This document shows positions 8,381 through 17,949 of a DNA stretch of 41,922 nucleotides, one piece after another (the first letter of the stretch is position 1; every line of letters starts with the position of its first letter). The stretch covers positions 1 through 41,922 of the forward strand of contig JBBAAG010000020.1 in NCBI GenBank assembly GCA_041658405.1, given 5' to 3'. A program made the position numbers and the translations under genes. Source of the stretch: Elusimicrobiota bacterium. Lineage in GTDB: Bacteria > Elusimicrobiota > UBA5214 > JBBAAG01. The notes beneath the pieces are model-generated. The model saw only the letters and a program-made list of their open reading frames with translations. It ran no database searches and had not been told where the DNA came from.

Positions 8381-8853
8381 ACACTTGCTTAAAAGGACTA
8401 CGGGATATCGTTATATTTTCATTAGATGAGCCGCGGTACGCCCTGCCGCTTTCCTCTGTAGAAAGGGTAGTCCGGATAGTGGAAATCACCCCTCTGCCGA
8501 AAGCGCCTGATATCGTTATAGGCGTGATAAATATGCAGGGGCAGGTTATACCTGTGATAAATGTACGACGCAGGTTCCATCTGCCGGAACGAGAAATACG
8601 GCTTGAAGACCAGCTTATAATTGCCAGGACAGCCAAACGGCTGGTGGCTCTTGTGGCTGATTCGGTAAGCGGTGTCCATAAACTTGAAGAACGAGAGTTG
8701 GTAATTGCCAAACAAGACCTTCCGTATGCCGGATATATTGAAGGCGTGGTAAAACTGGAACAGGGATTGTTTCTAATCTGTGACCTGGACCAGTTTCTTT
8801 CACTTGAAGAAGAGAAGTCGTTGGAGACAGCGCTCTCAGAAAAGACACAATAA
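8377..8853 (+). CDS. cheW: CheW-type coupling protein (first copy)
   Basis: A 158-residue single-domain CheW (about residues 5-140) with the double-barrel pattern: DIVIFSLDEPRYALPLSSVERVVRIVEITPLP, GVINMQGQVIPVINVRRRF, and VADSVSGVHKLEE. It couples chemoreceptors to CheA in the cytoplasmic signalling array. Translation starts at TTG 8377, with GGAGG (8364-8368) 8 bases upstream. The start overlaps the stop of the HTH-REC gene (TTGA), indicating coupling. CheR follows after 5 bases. In a Wsp-type reading this occupies the WspB position. Two CheW genes flank CheR, as in wsp operons. Confidence 0.92.
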   Translation: MNTCLKGLRDIVIFSLDEPRYALPLSSVERVVRIVEITPLPKAPDIVIGVINMQGQVIPVINVRRRFHLPEREIRLEDQLIIARTAKRLVALVADSVSGVHKLEERELVIAKQDLPYAGYIEGVVKLEQGLFLICDLDQFLSLEEEKSLETALSEKTQ

Positions 8854-8858
8854 AGAAT

Positions 8859-10292
8859 ATGTTTTCCGATAGTAGAATGTTGCAATTAAGCGAATTTGTC
8901 GCATCCAGGATGGGTTTACACTTCCCTCGTGAAAGATGGGGTGATCTTGAACGCAATATTGTGCCTGCGGCTAAAGAATTTGATTTTCCTGATACCGAAG
9001 CTTTTATTCAGTGGCTGATGAAATCTACGGTAAGCATGGAGCATCTGGAAATCCTGACAAGTCATCTTACTGTAAATGAAACATATTTTTGGCGTGAACC
9101 AGAAGTCTTTAATGCCTTGATAGAAAAGATTCTGCCGGAAATAATTCGTTCAAAGACAAAGGATGAAAAACGCCTGAGAATCTGGAGCGCCGGCTGCTCG
9201 ACTGGTGAAGAACCATATTCGATTGCTATCGCGCTGCACAAAGCTATACCTGAAATAAAAGACTGGAATATAACAATTCTTGCCACAGATATCAATCCAA
9301 GAATCCTGAGAAAAGCTGCCGCCGGAGTATACGGGGAGTGGTCCTTCCGTAATGCACCTGCATGGCTTAAGGAAAGATATTTCTGCTGCAATATAGATGG
9401 GAAGTATGAGATTAATTCTGATATTAAGAAAATGGTTGTTTTTGCCTATCTGAACCTGGCAGAAGACATTTATCCTACCCCTGTGAATAATACAAATGCA
9501 ATGGATATAATATTCTGTCGGAATGTGTTGATGTATTTTGTCCCAAACCGCGGTAGACAAGTAGCGCATAATCTTTACAAATCGCTGGTGGACGGCGGAT
9601 ATTTTATGGTAAGCGCATGCGAACTTTCGCAGATTCAGTTCCCGCAATTCAGCTCGGTGAACTTTCCGGGGGCAATTGTTTATAAAAAAGACACACGGGG
9701 TTTTGTTCAACCGAAATTAGAAGATAATTATTTGCCTGAAATTGAGTTTGCTCAACCGGAGATATTTGCTTCCACCACCCTGCCGGAAGATGACAAAACC
9801 GAATTACAAAAGGATACATATAAGGAAGCGTTAGGTCTTTATGCGCAGGGACAGTATGCACAGACAGTCAAAACGCTGGAAGAAATCCCAAACATTTCTG
9901 CTACGCTTGCTGTTCGGGCGCTTGCAAATGAGGGAAAGCTTTCGGAAGCGCTATGTTTATGTGAAAAAGCGATTATAAAAGAAAAACTGAATCCAATACT
10001 GCATTATCTTCGGGCAGCTATACTGCAGGAGCAAAATAGCGAAGATGGAGCGATAGCTTCGCTTAAGCGGGCGCTGTATCTTGACCCGAACCTGATTCTG
10101 GCCCATTTTACGCTCGGCAATCTTATGTTAAGGCAGGGAAATATTCAGAATACAAAAAAATGTTTTAGAAATGCTCTTTCTCTTTTGGACGCATTAAAAC
10201 AAGATGACATTCTACCTGAATCAGACGGACTGACAGCAGGCAGGTTCAGGGAAATAGTCAATGCCACTATGCAGGCAGGAGTACCGCTATGA
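8859..10292 (+). CDS. cheR: CheR-type chemoreceptor methyltransferase with C-terminal TPRs (WspC-like)
   Basis: This enzyme methylates glutamates of the chemoreceptor using S-adenosylmethionine. Residues 8-65 are the all-alpha CheR N-domain. NETYFWRE (73-80) and the SAM-binding IWSAGCSTGEEPY (108-120) follow, with CRNVLMYF at 220-227. After about residue 310, helical repeats of tetratricopeptide type appear (YKEALGLYAQGQYAQTVKTL, ...ALYLDPNLILAHFTLGNL). Total length is 477 residues, against about 285 for E. coli CheR. TPR-bearing CheRs such as WspC and FrzF belong to non-flagellar chemosensory systems. The stop overlaps the second cheW start (ATGA, 10289-10292). Confidence 0.93.
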   Translation: MFSDSRMLQLSEFVASRMGLHFPRERWGDLERNIVPAAKEFDFPDTEAFIQWLMKSTVSMEHLEILTSHLTVNETYFWREPEVFNALIEKILPEIIRSKTKDEKRLRIWSAGCSTGEEPYSIAIALHKAIPEIKDWNITILATDINPRILRKAAAGVYGEWSFRNAPAWLKERYFCCNIDGKYEINSDIKKMVVFAYLNLAEDIYPTPVNNTNAMDIIFCRNVLMYFVPNRGRQVAHNLYKSLVDGGYFMVSACELSQIQFPQFSSVNFPGAIVYKKDTRGFVQPKLEDNYLPEIEFAQPEIFASTTLPEDDKTELQKDTYKEALGLYAQGQYAQTVKTLEEIPNISATLAVRALANEGKLSEALCLCEKAIIKEKLNPILHYLRAAILQEQNSEDGAIASLKRALYLDPNLILAHFTLGNLMLRQGNIQNTKKCFRNALSLLDALKQDDILPESDGLTAGRFREIVNATMQAGVPL

Positions 10293-10822
10293 ACCAGGAC
10301 AAAGATGAATTAATACGTTCAATACTCAAAACCCGGGCGAGAGCGCTTGCAAAAGAACCGGAAAAAACGGGTGTCAACCGTCAATTTCTAGACGTTATCG
10401 AATTCCGCCTAGCTTCAGAAACATACGGAGTGGAATCAAAGTATATACGGGAAGTGTATCCGCTCAAGGATTTCACGCCTTTACCTGGCACTCCTTCCTT
10501 TGTACTGGGCCTGGCAAACGTGCGCGGGCAGATATTATCGGTAATTGATTTAAAAAAGTTTTTTAATATTCCGGCAAAAGGGCTGGGTGAACTCAACAAA
10601 ATAATCATTGTTCGAAACGAACTTATGGAGTTCGGCATATTGGCGGATGCCATAACAGGTACCCACAGGGTTATGCTTGAAGATATTCAGGAATCTCCGC
10701 CCACAGTTTCGGGAATCGGGGCGGATTACCTAAAAGGGGTTACAAAAGAACTGATGGCTGTTCTTGATACGGAAAAAATACTGAATGACCCGAAAATTAT
10801 TGTCAATCAGCATGAAAAATGA
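10289..10822 (+). CDS. cheW: CheW-type coupling protein (second copy)
   Basis: A 177-residue CheW with a 35-residue charged N-terminal extension before the domain (VIEFRLASETYGVESKYIREVYPLKDFTPLPG..., VRGQILSVIDLKKFF, GILADAITGTHRVMLEDI). It has AGGAG (10277-10281) 7 bases upstream and overlaps the CheR stop. It differs clearly from the first CheW, so the pair is not a recent duplication. Having two distinct CheWs, as in Wsp (WspB and WspD) and Frz systems, suggests separate scaffold roles, for example receptor-CheA coupling versus array or CheR partitioning. The division of labour is not visible from the sequence. Confidence 0.92.
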   Translation: MNQDKDELIRSILKTRARALAKEPEKTGVNRQFLDVIEFRLASETYGVESKYIREVYPLKDFTPLPGTPSFVLGLANVRGQILSVIDLKKFFNIPAKGLGELNKIIIVRNELMEFGILADAITGTHRVMLEDIQESPPTVSGIGADYLKGVTKELMAVLDTEKILNDPKIIVNQHEK

Positions 10823-10857
10823 GTGAATATTTTAAAAATAAAAGGGAGGAATATGTT

Positions 10858-12483
10858 ATGTTTGAAAACATGAAAGTAGGTATACGGCTGGGGCTGGGTT
10901 TCGGTGTTATTTTTGTCTTTATGATAGCAGTAATCCTGTTTGGGCTAACTACGACAAAAAAGGTTTTCTTCGGGATTGAAAGGATTGTTGAAGTTGAGAA
11001 TGTCAGTACATTTCTGGCCAATGAAATGATAGATGATATAAGAGAATATTCGATCAACATACGCGGTGTCCTGCTGGATAGAGTCAAAAAAAACCAAGAA
11101 GAAAAACTTAAGCTTATTGATGGGCTGTGGAAGCATTACTATGAGTGTCTCGATAAATATGAAAAATCGATCACAAAGGAAGAGACAAAAGCATTTGACA
11201 TAGTATCCCAAATAAAGGTTGTTCAAGATGATTCAAAACGATTATACAATAGCCTTATTAATATGGTTCAAGCGGATAAATATAGTGAAGCTATTGATTT
11301 AGAAAATAAGGAATTACGACTTATAAATCGTCAATGGATCAATCATTTAGACGAACTGATAAGACTTGAAAGGGAAGTAACCGCACTCAACTTTGAAAAT
11401 GCGAAAAAGCAATATGCCAGTTCGTTTTTAGTGATGATTTTGTTAGGGTCAGTAACCCTTGTACTGGGTATTCTAATAGCTGTGCTACTGACTATGAGTA
11501 TAACAAAACCTTTGAAGCTTGTTACGGATATGATTACTTCAAAAGATTTGACAATGGATTTTTCCGCTTACAAAACAAGCAGGAGTGAATTCGGTGTAAT
11601 GATACAGTCCTTCAGTGAAATGGTTGCAATGATTAGAAACCAGATGAAGGAGATCCTAGAGGGCGTGAATTTACTTACAACCACTTCCAGTGAAATACTT
11701 GTTTCAACAACCCAGGTCGCCACAGGCGCTGCTGAAAACGTTGTTGCAATCAATGAAACTACGACTACGGTGGAAGAAGTAAAGCAGGCGGCGCAGCTTT
11801 CTTCACAGAAAGCAAAAGGCGTATCAGAAAGCTCACAGAAGCTTGCAAATGTTTCACAAACAGGACAGAAATCTGTTGAAGAAACAACCGCGGAAATAAA
11901 CCGGATCCGGGTTCAGATGGAATCCATCGCGAAAACCATTGTTTCATTGAGCGAACAGAGCCAGTCCATAGGAGGCATTATCGCATCAGTTACGGACATA
12001 GCGGACCAGTCAAACCTGCTTGCCGTTAATGCGGGCATAGAAGCCGCAAGGGCCGGAGAACAGGGTAAGGGTTTTGCCGTTGTTGCGCAGGAAATAAGAA
12101 GCCTGGCTGAGCAGTCAAAACAGGCGACTACAGAAGTCCGAAGAATATTAAACGATGTGCAGAAATCGACAAATGTAGCGGTGATGGTAACGGAACAGGG
12201 AAGCAAAGCCGTAGAATCGGGAGTCAAGCAGGCGATGCAGGCCGGGGAAGTAATTAAAGCGCTGACCGATGCCACGCAGGAAGCAGTACAAGCGGCAATG
12301 CAGATTGTGGCTTCAAGCAATCAGCAAGTCGTCGGGATGGATCAGATTGGGAAAGCGATGGAGAGTATAAACCAATCAGCATCTGAAAATGCGACAAGTA
12401 TCAAGCAGACGGAAACCGCGGCTAAAAATATCAACGAACTGGGACAAAAATTAAAGCAAATGGTTTCTCAGTATAAAATATAG
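10858..12483 (+). CDS. Methyl-accepting chemotaxis protein with periplasmic four-helix-bundle sensor (WspA-like)
   Basis: The only receptor in the operon, 541 residues. TM1 is about 11-32. A mostly helical periplasmic domain of about 150 residues resembles the 4HB_MCP fold, and TM2 is 188-212. A weak HAMP-like linker leads into the cytoplasmic coiled-coil hairpin. The conserved tip IADQSNLLAVNAGIEAARAGEQGKGF (381-406) is the CheA/CheW contact. There is no C-terminal CheR/CheB-tethering pentapeptide; the chain ends MVSQYKI. ATG 10858 is chosen because GGGAGGA (10844-10850) is 7 bases upstream; an upstream ATG at 10819 has no such site. It ends with TAG. A membrane 4HB sensor as sole receptor matches WspA rather than cytoplasmic FrzCD. 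The stimulus is unknown. Confidence 0.92.
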   Translation: MFENMKVGIRLGLGFGVIFVFMIAVILFGLTTTKKVFFGIERIVEVENVSTFLANEMIDDIREYSINIRGVLLDRVKKNQEEKLKLIDGLWKHYYECLDKYEKSITKEETKAFDIVSQIKVVQDDSKRLYNSLINMVQADKYSEAIDLENKELRLINRQWINHLDELIRLEREVTALNFENAKKQYASSFLVMILLGSVTLVLGILIAVLLTMSITKPLKLVTDMITSKDLTMDFSAYKTSRSEFGVMIQSFSEMVAMIRNQMKEILEGVNLLTTTSSEILVSTTQVATGAAENVVAINETTTTVEEVKQAAQLSSQKAKGVSESSQKLANVSQTGQKSVEETTAEINRIRVQMESIAKTIVSLSEQSQSIGGIIASVTDIADQSNLLAVNAGIEAARAGEQGKGFAVVAQEIRSLAEQSKQATTEVRRILNDVQKSTNVAVMVTEQGSKAVESGVKQAMQAGEVIKALTDATQEAVQAAMQIVASSNQQVVGMDQIGKAMESINQSASENATSIKQTETAAKNINELGQKLKQMVSQYKI

Positions 12484-12498
12484 GGGTGGTGTTTTAGG

Positions 12499-14700
12499 AT
12501 GGATGAAAAAGAGTTAGAATTCAAGAAACGCCTGCAGGCAACCTTTAAGATAGAAGCGGAAGAGCATGCCCGCGCTATTTCCGCGGGTATTATTGAACTT
12601 GGAAAAAATCTGCAGCCGGAAACACTCAAAAAAGTGGTTGAAAGTGTATTCCGGGAAGTACATACACTAAAAGGCGCGGCACGGGTAATGAACTTGAAGG
12701 ATATAGAGTCTATATGCCAACCGCTGGAAAGTGTTTTCTCCGCGCTGAAATGCCAGGAAATCACGCTTTCACCTGAATTGTGCGGGCTATTCCATAAGGT
12801 GGCAGATACTATTTTCCAGCTTGTTGCTTCTGCCGGAGCACAGCGGCCAGGCCAGTACCATTTGCAGGACAGAGAACTAATAAAACTGCTGGCAAGTATT
12901 TCAAAGGGAACGGCAGTAAATGATAATTTAGCAAAATCAGAAATCACTGCGGACCGAAGTTCAAATGATATTCCTATTAGTGAAACAACAACGCCTTCAA
13001 CAATAAATGCCGTAAGAATACCAGTGAACAAGCTGGATCCGCTGCTGGTTCAGGCGGAAGAAATGCTCCAGATTAAAATGGTTCTAAGCCAGCGATTAGA
13101 TGAATTGCAGGAGATAAAACAAACCCTTATTTCATTGAAAGAGAAATCTGTAGAATCACAGGAACACCGAGAAATATTTCTGAATAGGATGCAGAACCAG
13201 GTTATTGCCGTAATTGCGGCTTTTGAACGGGACCAACGCCTGTTTGGCCGTATGGTGGACGAGCAGCTTGAAACGATGAAACAGGTATTGATGCTTCCGG
13301 TCGCCTCTCTTCTGGAAGTTTTCCCGAAATTTGTCCATGACCTGGCAAATGACCAAGGAAAAGAGGCAGAACTGATTATTCGCGGTACGGAGATTGAAAT
13401 TGACAAGCGTATATTGGAGGGACTTAAAGATCCATTAATACATATAATACGCAATTGCATTGATCATGGCATAGAAAAGACTACCGCACGTGTCCGAACG
13501 GACAAACCGCCAAGAGGAACAATAACGATTGTTTTTACTCCCATGGAAGGCAGGCAGGTGGAAATACTTATCACGGATGATGGCAAAGGAATTGATGTGG
13601 AACAAGTCCGGGCAGCAGCAATAAAGTCTGGTGTAATCACAGAGAATAAAGCCCGGGAACTGAGTTTTCAAGACACATTGTCGCTTATATTTCAGTCAGG
13701 CGTGTCAACAAGTCCTATTATAACGGATATCTCCGGGCGGGGTTTGGGCTTGGCGATTGTACGCGAAAGAATTGATAAACTCGGAGGAACAGTATCGTTG
13801 GAAACCACACCTGGCGCCGGTACGACATTTCGTTTCCTATTACCGTTATCACTATCTACATTCAAAGGTGTTCTTGTAAAGGTTAACGAGCAGATGTTTA
13901 TTTTTCCTGCGGTTAGCGTCCAGCGTGTAATGAGGGTGAAAAAGGAAGAAATAAAGACCGTTGAAAACCGGGAGACGATACAGGCTGCTGGGCGGGTTAT
14001 TTCTGCAGTCAGGTTAGGGAATGTATTGCAGATTTCACCGCGAAAGAATACTGGTGTATCCGTAAAAGCTACAACAATTAAGTATATTCCTATAATAATC
14101 GTTTCATCAGAAGGTAAGTATATCGCTTTTATAGTTGATGAAATAATGGAGGAACATCAAATCCTTGTTAAGAGCCTTGGTAGGCAATTAAACAGTGTCA
14201 ATAATATAGCCGGCGCAGCTGTGCTGGGTAACGGCAGGATTGTACCGGTAGTTAATATTCAGGACTTGATGAAGTATGCTGTTGTGACAGCTGAAACCGA
14301 TAGTGTCCTGCAAGCTGCCGAAGAAAGCACGCTTAAAACCGGGAAAATCCTAGTGGCAGAAGATTCTATTACCTCACGCACACTGCTCAAAAACATCTTG
14401 GAAGCAGCGGGTTATCATGTTGCGACTGCGGTCGACGGTGCGGATGCATTCGCGCAAGTGCGATCAGGCGATTTTGAACTGGTTGTTTCTGATGTGGATA
14501 TGCCGCGGATGAATGGGTTTGAACTTACTACCGGGATTCGCGCTGACAAAAAAATCAACGAATTGCCTGTGGTACTGGTAACTGCGCTGGAGTCGCGAGA
14601 AGACCGTGAACGTGGCATAGACGCCGGAGCAAGCGCATACATAGTAAAGAGCAGTTTTGACCAGAGCAATCTGCTGGAAGTAATAAGAAGACTGATTTAA
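12499..14700 (+). CDS. cheA: CheA-REC hybrid histidine kinase (WspE-like)
   Basis: The central kinase of the array, 733 residues. Hpt domain 1-115 has phospho-accepting H55 (REVHTLKGAAR). There is no P2 domain. A dimerisation region spans about 172-265. The ATPase runs 280-450, with N-box HIIRNCIDHG, TDDGKGID and DISGRGLGLAIVRERI. A CheW-like domain covers 455-595. The C-terminal receiver (616-733) has acceptor D665 (VVSDVDMPRMNG). The fused receiver is the hallmark of WspE, FrzE and Pil-Chp-type kinases and may act as a phosphate sink or an output. AGGGGTGG lies 10 bases before the start and CheB begins 24 bases downstream. All catalytic boxes look intact. The partner receivers encoded nearby are the HTH-REC, REC-kinase and REC-cyclase proteins. 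Confidence 0.94.
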   Translation: MDEKELEFKKRLQATFKIEAEEHARAISAGIIELGKNLQPETLKKVVESVFREVHTLKGAARVMNLKDIESICQPLESVFSALKCQEITLSPELCGLFHKVADTIFQLVASAGAQRPGQYHLQDRELIKLLASISKGTAVNDNLAKSEITADRSSNDIPISETTTPSTINAVRIPVNKLDPLLVQAEEMLQIKMVLSQRLDELQEIKQTLISLKEKSVESQEHREIFLNRMQNQVIAVIAAFERDQRLFGRMVDEQLETMKQVLMLPVASLLEVFPKFVHDLANDQGKEAELIIRGTEIEIDKRILEGLKDPLIHIIRNCIDHGIEKTTARVRTDKPPRGTITIVFTPMEGRQVEILITDDGKGIDVEQVRAAAIKSGVITENKARELSFQDTLSLIFQSGVSTSPIITDISGRGLGLAIVRERIDKLGGTVSLETTPGAGTTFRFLLPLSLSTFKGVLVKVNEQMFIFPAVSVQRVMRVKKEEIKTVENRETIQAAGRVISAVRLGNVLQISPRKNTGVSVKATTIKYIPIIIVSSEGKYIAFIVDEIMEEHQILVKSLGRQLNSVNNIAGAAVLGNGRIVPVVNIQDLMKYAVVTAETDSVLQAAEESTLKTGKILVAEDSITSRTLLKNILEAAGYHVATAVDGADAFAQVRSGDFELVVSDVDMPRMNGFELTTGIRADKKINELPVVLVTALESREDRERGIDAGASAYIVKSSFDQSNLLEVIRRLI

Positions 14701-14724
14701 ACTTCATAGTTACAGGAGACTAAA

Positions 14725-15780
14725 ATGATAAAGGTTTTGATAGTTGAAGATTCGGTTGTAGTGCAGGAATTTCTGGAACACATTCTTTCTTCAGACCCGT
14801 CAATCCAGGTGGTAGGCATTGCCAATAACGGCGAAGAAGCTATTGAACTTGTCAGGCAAGAGAAACCTGATGTTATAACAATGGACATACATATGCCGAA
14901 AATGGACGGTTTTGAAACAACCAAACTGATAATGGAAACTATGCCAACTCCTATAGTCATTATTAGCGTGATAAGCAGGATTAAAGAATCTTCTTACACT
15001 TTCAGGCTGCTTGAAGCCGGCGCTCTGGCTGTAGTGCTTCGTCCGCCAGCTTTTGATAATCCTATGCATAAGACAGCGGTTGATGAATTGATTCAGACGG
15101 TCAAGCTTATGTCCGAAGTAAAGGTTGTACGACGGATACGAAGTGCAGTGAGTATAGGCAGGAAAGCAGATGTAACAAAAATGCCTGAGGTGGGGGAAAC
15201 GATACAGCTCATTGCCATTGGAGCTTCTACCGGCGGGCCCCAGGTATTGCAGAAGATACTTTCAAGATTACCCCGGGACTTGTCTGTCCCGGTACTCATA
15301 GTCCAGCACATCGCGGCAGGATTTGTCGAAGGTTTTGTCGATTGGCTGGGTGGTTCCATTCTTCTTCCGCTGCACATTCCCGTTCAGGGAGAGAAAGCTA
15401 TGCCAGGGCACTGTTATATTGCTCCGGATAATTGTCACATGGGAGTGGGGCGTGACATGAGAATCGTGCTCGACAACAATAAACCAAAGAACGGCCAGCA
15501 ACCCTCGGTTGCTTTTCTATTTCATTCAGTTGCTGAGGTATTGGGCCCTCATGCGGTGGGAGTTCTGCTGACCGGTATGGGTAGAGATGGCGCTATAGAA
15601 TTGAAAGAAATGAAAGATAAAGGCGCTGTGACTTTAGTTCAAAATGAAGAAAGCTCTATTATTTTTGGTATGCCGGGTGAAGCAATAAAACTGGATGCGG
15701 CGACATATATTCTTTCGCCCGAAGAGATTGCCGACAGTTTAGCTGCGTTAGTGAAAAAAAACAACGGGAGGTTTTTATGA
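14725..15780 (+). CDS. cheB: CheB-type receptor methylesterase/deamidase (WspF-like)
   Basis: Removes methyl groups from receptor glutamates, opposing CheR. The N-terminal receiver has acceptor D54 (VITMDIHMPKMDGFE). The C-terminal esterase domain carries the catalytic triad: S168 in IGASTGGPQ, H195 in IVQHIAAGF, D288 in LTGMGRDGA. Length (351) is normal. The receiver position that usually holds a conserved Lys before Pro (Lys-Pro) reads LRPP (about R106), a possible Lys-to-Arg change that could alter phosphorylation switching. AGGAG precedes the start and the stop overlaps the next gene (ATGA, 15777-15780). In Wsp systems loss of the CheB homologue WspF locks output on, so this gene should be the brake on the cyclase output. 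Confidence 0.94.
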   Translation: MIKVLIVEDSVVVQEFLEHILSSDPSIQVVGIANNGEEAIELVRQEKPDVITMDIHMPKMDGFETTKLIMETMPTPIVIISVISRIKESSYTFRLLEAGALAVVLRPPAFDNPMHKTAVDELIQTVKLMSEVKVVRRIRSAVSIGRKADVTKMPEVGETIQLIAIGASTGGPQVLQKILSRLPRDLSVPVLIVQHIAAGFVEGFVDWLGGSILLPLHIPVQGEKAMPGHCYIAPDNCHMGVGRDMRIVLDNNKPKNGQQPSVAFLFHSVAEVLGPHAVGVLLTGMGRDGAIELKEMKDKGAVTLVQNEESSIIFGMPGEAIKLDAATYILSPEEIADSLAALVKKNNGRFL

Positions 15781-17936
15781 ACAAAGCAACTATACTCATT
15801 GTGGAGGACAGCCTGACACAAGCTGAACAGTTGAAGCATATACTGGAACAGCATTCCTATACCGTCGAGATGGCTAATGGCGGCAAACAGGCGCTTGTTA
15901 TTCTTAGTAAACAAAAACTAGATCTCGTCATAACCGATATTGTGATGCCTGAAATGCAGGGATATGAACTCTGCAAGCACATCAAATCGGATAAGAACAA
16001 AAGAGATATTCCAGTGATCCTGCTGACCTCACTTACCAGTACGGAAGATGTGTTACACGGGTTGGCTTGCGGGGCAGACAGTTTCATCACAAAACCCTAT
16101 AGCGAGGATTATCTCATTTCACGAATAGAGAGCATCTTGGAAGATAAAATCCTAAGCAAAAACCTTCACCAGAAATTATCTGTTGAGATAATGCTTGACG
16201 GAAAAAAATGTTTAATTGACACAGAGTACCACCAGATATTAAACCTGCTTATTTCATCGTATGAAGCAGCTGTCAGCAAAAATACCGAACTTGTACAGGC
16301 ACAGGATGGTTTGAAATTGATGAACGACCAGCTGGAAAAACTTGTTCAAGAAAGAACGGCGAGTCTTTCTGCAGAAATCATTCAACGCAAGGAAGTGGAG
16401 AAAGTACTGAAAAAATCAGTCAAAGAATGGCAGGACACATTTGATTCGACAAAGGATATTATTACATTAATATCTACAGAGCACAGATTTATAAAAGTAA
16501 ATAAGGCAATGTGTAAATCTTTAGGCAAAACACAAGAAGAGGTTGTTGGTAAAAAGTGTTATGAAATTGTCCATGGAACAGATAGTCCGATTAAAGCATG
16601 TCCGTGTATAGCTACATTAAATATAGGTTCAAAAGGTGAAGCTGAGATTGAGGAACATGGAAGGAAGTATCTGGTGACAGCGTCTCCAGTGTTTGATGAT
16701 AAAAACAAACTATCGTCATTTGTGCATATAATTAAAGACATTACCGAGCACAACCGGATGGAAGAAGAAAAAGATAAACTGCAAAATCAACTTTTACAGT
16801 CGCAGAAAATGGAATCTATCGGTACGCTTGCAGGCGGTATTGCCCACGACTTTAATAATCTGTTGACTGCAATCAAGGGATATGCTGATTTGTCAAAGGC
16901 AAGCATAGACAGAGAGAATCCCCTGTATAATGATTTAAATGAAATAACCCTTGCTGCTGACAGGGCGACAATCCTCACACGACAGATGCTCCTTTTCAGT
17001 AGAAACCAACCAATGAACCTCATAAACCTGAGTTTAAACAGGGTTATAGAAAATATGTCAAAAATGCTGGAACGTATTATTGGTGAGGATATTGAAATAC
17101 AAACAATTTTACAATCTGATTCATGGAATACTTTGGTAGATGAATCAAGAATTGAACAGATAATAATGAATCTTTCGGTAAATGCCCGGGATGCAATGCC
17201 TATGGGGGGAATTCTGGCCGTAAAAACGGAGAATGTTACGTTAACTGAAGAACATGCTAAAGATATTTTTGATGCATATCCCGGCAGATTTATTAGATTA
17301 TCAATACAGGATAATGGAGCGGGAATGAGCAATGAAGTTGTACAACGAATATTTGAACCGTTTTTCACTACAAAGGGGATTGGGAAAGGCACCGGACTCG
17401 GTTTATCTGTAGTCTATGGTATTGTCAAACAGCATAATGGATGGATAAACGTTTACAGCGAACCCAGCAAAGGAACCATATTTAAAATATATCTGCCTGC
17501 TTCTTCAGATTCAGAAATAAAAGAAATATCGGAAAAAAAAGAAGTTAAATATCATGGTTTAAAAGGGCGTGGAGAAAGGATTTTAGTTGTTGAAGACGAA
17601 GAAGGAATAAGAAAAATAGTTGATAGGGCGCTTTCATCGAATGGCTATATTGTATTTTCAGCAAGAACTGTGAAAGAAGCGCTTGAAGTATATAAAACGG
17701 AAAAAGGGGATTTTAACCTGGTCCTCAGCGATGTGGTCCTGCCGGATAGAACAGGCCTGGAATTAATAGCCCAACTACTTTTAGATAACCCCAAAATACA
17801 AGTTATTTTTTCCAGCGGGTATCTTGACGACAAATCCCAGTGGGAGATGATACAAGAAAAAGAATATAAATTCCTGCAGAAACCGTTTGAGTTAAATGAA
17901 TTGCTCGTTGCTGTTAAAGAAGTTTTGGGTAAATAA
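15777..17936 (+). CDS. REC-PAS-histidine kinase-REC hybrid sensor kinase
   Basis: A 719-residue soluble hybrid kinase with no membrane segment. The N-terminal receiver (5-120) has acceptor D54 (VITDIVMPEMQGYE). A coiled-coil linker (about 155-215) precedes a PAS domain (216-330) with an unusual ACPC pair (275-278). A HisKA domain follows, with H357 in LAGGIAHDFNNLL, then an ATPase (DNGAGM, GTGLGLSVVYGIV). The C-terminal receiver has its acceptor in LSDVVLPDRTG. A receiver at the N-terminus means it can itself be phosphorylated, most simply by the CheA upstream, since it overlaps cheB by 4 bases. It could thus relay the chemosensory state to further receivers. This component is not part of classical Wsp or Frz sets. 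A CxC-bearing PAS may sense redox or bind a cofactor, which is speculative. Confidence 0.9.
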   Translation: MNKATILIVEDSLTQAEQLKHILEQHSYTVEMANGGKQALVILSKQKLDLVITDIVMPEMQGYELCKHIKSDKNKRDIPVILLTSLTSTEDVLHGLACGADSFITKPYSEDYLISRIESILEDKILSKNLHQKLSVEIMLDGKKCLIDTEYHQILNLLISSYEAAVSKNTELVQAQDGLKLMNDQLEKLVQERTASLSAEIIQRKEVEKVLKKSVKEWQDTFDSTKDIITLISTEHRFIKVNKAMCKSLGKTQEEVVGKKCYEIVHGTDSPIKACPCIATLNIGSKGEAEIEEHGRKYLVTASPVFDDKNKLSSFVHIIKDITEHNRMEEEKDKLQNQLLQSQKMESIGTLAGGIAHDFNNLLTAIKGYADLSKASIDRENPLYNDLNEITLAADRATILTRQMLLFSRNQPMNLINLSLNRVIENMSKMLERIIGEDIEIQTILQSDSWNTLVDESRIEQIIMNLSVNARDAMPMGGILAVKTENVTLTEEHAKDIFDAYPGRFIRLSIQDNGAGMSNEVVQRIFEPFFTTKGIGKGTGLGLSVVYGIVKQHNGWINVYSEPSKGTIFKIYLPASSDSEIKEISEKKEVKYHGLKGRGERILVVEDEEGIRKIVDRALSSNGYIVFSARTVKEALEVYKTEKGDFNLVLSDVVLPDRTGLELIAQLLLDNPKIQVIFSSGYLDDKSQWEMIQEKEYKFLQKPFELNELLVAVKEVLGK

Positions 17937-17949
17937 TAATGGTATCTAG

